Of a stretch of 64,000 bases of DNA, positions 61,801 to 64,000 are shown piece by piece. This stretch comes from Leptolyngbya sp. SIO1E4. GTDB taxonomy: Bacteria > Cyanobacteriota > Cyanobacteriia > Phormidesmidales > Phormidesmidaceae. The notes under the pieces were generated by a model. The model did not search any database and was not told where the DNA came from. It worked only from the letters and a program-made list of their open reading frames with translations. Made by a program: the position numbers and the translations under genes. The DNA lies in contig JAAHFU020000001.1 of assembly GCA_010672825.2 (NCBI GenBank), positions 992,001 to 1,056,000 on the forward strand, read 5' to 3'. The stretch's first letter is position 1. Each line of letters starts with the position of its first letter.

Positions 61801-64000
61801 CGGGTAAAAACGTCTCCCGCTCATCAAAATCTGGAATGTCGGGAAGAATCAGCTCTGCATCAGTTCCGAAAGCCAAGGCCTCAGCCGAGAACAGCTCTGC
61901 CAGTTCTGCCTCAGACGGGGATGACGCCTCTGCTTGCGCAGACAAGTCTTCTGGGGTTGGGGAAACAAACAGCGGGCCTGACGGATCATCTACCACAGAA
62001 CTCTGAGCAGACAGTTCCGAGAGTAAATCATCCTCAGAAGCATCCGGGAGATCTGCCAGGGCACTTTCCAATGCTGAATTATCGGTTACAGAGGCGTCCT
62101 GAGGCGTCGAGAGATTGAAGCCCTCATCATAGGATCCAACAATCTCAACCGTGGGTGGAGATAAGTCTGGACTCTCGACTTCAGCTTCTGGGCTAACGGC
62201 ATCATCAGGCTCTGACTCTGAGCGGATTTCTCGAACATCTTGTTGAGACTCTGGAGTTTCTGTCAGCGCCCCTTCAAGGTATTGATTGAAAGCCGTTTCA
62301 TCAATGGAAACGCTGAACCCTTCAGTCACCGACCCGGCCACATTAAAAAGAGACCGTTCTGGCTGTGCAGATGCTGCGGAGGCAGGCTCTGAGTCTTCTG
62401 TGGATAGGTCTAGGTCCTCCAGAGTGGATAGGTCTTCTAAGGATGCGGGCGCCTCGGATAAAGGCGGCATTTCGAGGTCAAGATCCTCCAAGAAACCTGC
62501 CGCTGCTGATGGGTCATCGGCCTCAGGGTCGCTGTCTAATGACAGGTCGAGGTCGAGATCTCCTAACGGAAAGGCATCCAGCTCCATGTCTGCTGCGGCT
62601 GCGGCTGTTGCTGATGACGCCTCGGCGGCTACCTCTGGTGATGCTGGGAGACGCTCGTCCACAAAATCGGGATTATCGAACTCAGCCATCAACTCTGTTG
62701 GCGTAGTGGCTTCTTCTTCATCCTCTGAAAAGGCAGCGATGTCAGAGTCCTCAGGGAGCGCTAGCTCTAAAGAAATATCCTCCAGAGAGAGCGATAAATC
62801 AGTGAAGGTCTCTGGGGAGTCAACGTCGGGATCAGTCGCTGCGGTTGTCAGCTCGGCAATATCATCGTCTAAAGGCAGGTCAGGAGAAACTTCGTCATCC
62901 TCAGCCAAGCTTTCGGCATCGGCTGGGGGCTCTGTCGGCAGGACATCCTCCGCCAAGGACAATTCTGGAAAGGTGTCTGAGAGCGCGATCGCCAGGTCAT
63001 CTTCTACCGCACTATCAGCCACCTCCGGTGACGGGTCTGTCTCTTGCAAATCTGGCAGTTCCAAGTCTAGAGAGACATCCTCCAGAGATAGGGAGAATGC
63101 GTCTTCCAGGACATCTACATCTGCTTCCAGGGCATCCGCATCCAGGACATCCGCTTCTTCCAGGGCATCCTCAGAGGCGATTGAAGCCGGTTCAGGAGAG
63201 GCGTCAGCAGGCAGCTCTGCCGCTATCATCTCCTCAAAGTCAGCGGGGACAACGGGTTCAGATGCGACTTGGGGTTCCTCATCTTGGGATTCTTCGTCAT
63301 TTTGGGACGCAAAGTCATCTGGGGTGACCGCCGCCACAGACTCTAGATCAGTTTCAAAGACATCGCGACTGAGATCTGTCTCCAAGGCATCACTGCTGAA
63401 ATCCGTCTCAAACGCCTCATCAATGGAAAAGCTAACGGCCTCTGTATCTGTCTCCTGAAACAGGTCTTCACTGAATCCTTCAAAGCTAAAAGCACTCTCC
63501 GAATCTGCCTGCTCTGGTTCAATCGGCCCATCGAAGACACTCTCCAAGGTTGCCTGCTCGGGCTCAATAGGCTCATCGTCAGCTGCGTCCGAGAGGGCGC
63601 TCTCTTCTGCCAGAGACAGGGGCTCGGCCGCATCTTCTTCTGGGCGTTCAGCAGCGTCTTCTGTGGGGAACAACGCCTCAGGAAAAACCTCCGACTCAAC
63701 CATGGCGATCAGTTCAGCGGCCGTTGAGGGTAGCGTCTCCTCGGATGCAGCTGCGTCCGATTCAGTCGCCTCTGGTTCAGCCACATCCAAGTCGGTCACA
63801 TCCAAGTCGGTCACATCCAGTTCGGCCACATCCAGTTCGGCCACATCCAGTTCGGCCACATCCAGTTCGGCCACCTCTGGTCCTGGCACGTCTGGTTCAG
63901 TCGCGTCCGATTCCGAGAAGAATTCCTGAATCGAGTCTACGGGAGCCGATTCAGTCGCTGTTTCTGAGGGTTCTGGCTCTGAGAAGAATGCCTGAATCGA
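58808..64000 (-). CDS. Giant acidic repeat protein with C-terminal Hsp70/actin-like ATPase (5' end outside window)
   Basis: The frame is open to the window edge (1,730 codons seen, no start). The N-terminal about 1,100 residues are extremely rich in Asp/Glu/Ser/Ala. They contain local repeats: (VAELD)n near 63780-63880, DSIQxFFSE near the edge, and a scattered GSVTEGFSVSIDETAF-type unit. From about 60650 down to 58808 comes an actin/Hsp70-type domain: EWFLGLDVGTSGLSAVLMDR (phosphate-1), a VISAGASCTELGIVALP (phosphate-2) block and ICTGGNVSFATIAKWL (adenosine). No substrate-binding domain is present. A long disordered acidic stalk on an Hsp70-like ATPase is unusual, and its role is unknown. Confidence 0.82.
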   Translation of the reverse strand, partial: SIQAFFSEPEPSETATESAPVDSIQEFFSESDATEPDVPGPEVAELDVAELDVAELDVAELDVTDLDVTDLDVAEPEATESDAAASEETLPSTAAELIAMVESEVFPEALFPTEDAAERPEEDAAEPLSLAEESALSDAADDEPIEPEQATLESVFDGPIEPEQADSESAFSFEGFSEDLFQETDTEAVSFSIDEAFETDFSSDALETDLSRDVFETDLESVAAVTPDDFASQNDEESQDEEPQVASEPVVPADFEEMIAAELPADASPEPASIASEDALEEADVLDADALEADVDVLEDAFSLSLEDVSLDLELPDLQETDPSPEVADSAVEDDLAIALSDTFPELSLAEDVLPTEPPADAESLAEDDEVSPDLPLDDDIAELTTAATDPDVDSPETFTDLSLSLEDISLELALPEDSDIAAFSEDEEEATTPTELMAEFDNPDFVDERLPASPEVAAEASSATAAAAADMELDAFPLGDLDLDLSLDSDPEADDPSAAAGFLEDLDLEMPPLSEAPASLEDLSTLEDLDLSTEDSEPASAASAQPERSLFNVAGSVTEGFSVSIDETAFNQYLEGALTETPESQQDVREIRSESEPDDAVSPEAEVESPDLSPPTVEIVGSYDEGFNLSTPQDASVTDNSALESALADLPDASEDDLLSELSAQSSVVDDPSGPLFVSPTPEDLSAQAEASSPSEAELAELFSAEALAFGTDAELILPDIPDFDERETFLPESPPEPLDAVADPSAESSDIEAEASAPGLGLTGAVETGFNVVLDETAWALPSEAEPIDLSDLEHPSDLDIPESEDSPEESVTDILDAAAIDSHESEDSVADILDAAAAELPEGDLNSMPPPPDEMSIEEGLGADGLLSDAFSATAEEAAIGEFDFGSEDTDDLDETAAGPLSEAELTELFPPTFEEPEASAETDLDLSMEEIPEIEIENDEAFRSAFQEEASSTRQEASPSPMAERSTDLPGLDDLFDAADEEILEASFGEATTPAEEDVALEADMFSLADLEDADVTAAGDEASSASPLSPSESEQAAAAADFLLLDDLSLDDAVEPEAVAAREETPPAPAVTAPDAESGATPGAPLETSNVLATVADDEIPAGEAPPLSSLPSEEEWFLGLDVGTSGLSAVLMDRVSGAAHPLYWSERASASGADTTFRLPAVVALKAGAQSAQSLWQLQAVGTAALAEGAADFNTWLLSTLKPLLKVGIPYSTDSGEWEPIIEWADNQTLPLQQILTGLQALVSLVRQSTGTRVELGAAGLETAQLHHALDHLQGVIVGHPSGWSDTYCINMREVILAARLIEEPSQVFFVEEAIAAILSGLPDPNDPPPEQNRQVQTLYQCNWQGGTVVISAGASCTELGIVALPYPLDTLSREDITLRNLPYGGDALDLDLICQLLLPPERRQPRAPDSRQSQTPGWSWHPTLPDVTDARWESLGLDALDLPQLAEPDESTRIHFRQHLEASRLGQSLLEAARYLKLILQNQSQFQLELADQSWRVLRRDLESRVLVPYIQRLNQHLNALLSTTGLSSQGINQVICTGGNVSFATIAKWLRQKFPNATIIQDTYPSNRPPSCSRVAYGLVNLCRYPQVLDVPQHQYSDYFLLNELVQTMPDQPLPLKGILHLLEERGVNVDVCQSRIVALLEGHLPPGLVPDATARAYLSSATLNSDTYAGLSASTVFTRQSGQIYMLNPQQRDLIRTSLATRLANKHQALSEPLIAQLVMP

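Noticed and set aside
60612-63458. Several long plus-strand Ser-rich open frames
   Set aside because: They are shadows of the acidic gene: Asp/Glu/Ser-rich codons read backwards give Ser-rich frames without stops.
1-64000. CRISPR array, rRNA operon or phage structural module
   Set aside because: No regular direct repeats with unique spacers, no rRNA signature and no capsid, tail or terminase genes were seen; the lysozyme is isolated.

Overview
The window looks like a chromosome segment of a filamentous or Leptolyngbya-like cyanobacterium. GCGATCGC (HIP1-type) octamers are frequent, there is a clear psb28 (photosystem II assembly) gene, and there are GUN4, DUF29, CHAT-TPR, pentapeptide-repeat and NACHT genes plus heptanucleotide repeats of the kind known from cyanobacteria. 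The backbone is GC-rich, and several insertion-sequence remnants and MITE-like repeats are scattered through it.

Layout. 0-16.5 kb is mostly ordinary metabolism: psb28, a secreted PPC-TPR-CHAT protein, a metallophosphoesterase, bifunctional PutA, DUF29, a CAP-domain protein, a Cys-rich YHS protein, RluD, a frameshifted SDR, an aldo/keto reductase, a GUN4 protein and a VOC protein. 16.6-25.4 kb is an AT-rich island bracketed by decayed transposons (IS4-like on the left, IS982- and IS630-like on the right). It carries a helix-turn-helix coiled-coil protein, a membrane protein ending in an RlpA-like double-psi beta-barrel, and a membrane-anchored pentapeptide protein. 26.9-34.3 kb holds two large genes that share an 80%-identical 61-residue N-terminus. 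One continues into an outer-membrane barrel and a beta-helix adhesin, the other into a 1,405-residue LamG/crystallin-like protein.

34.3-42.6 kb has the structure of an integron-type gene-cassette array without a visible integrase. Small unrelated genes lie mostly on the minus strand and are separated by attC-like sites. Two cassettes carry their own divergent regulator (bdcR/bdcA and an HxlR regulator/epimerase pair). 42.8-45.1 kb encodes a Ro60/TROVE protein preceded by three tandem tRNA-like Y RNAs (YrlA type), one of them interrupted by a MITE. This module is followed by a divergently transcribed NACHT-HEAT STAND ATPase.

48-58.4 kb returns to metabolism and accessory genes: dihydropyrimidinase, a pentapeptide membrane protein with an 81-codon GCT-NNC microsatellite, a quinone oxidoreductase/SDR pair near a LysR regulator, and a phage-type lysozyme. 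58.8 kb to the right edge is one 5'-truncated gene for a very long acidic, repeat-rich protein ending in an actin/Hsp70-type ATPase domain. A roughly 95-bp element with TATAGC ends and a GGGTYTR heptad core recurs about ten times. All assignments come from reading the sequence; no database search was run.
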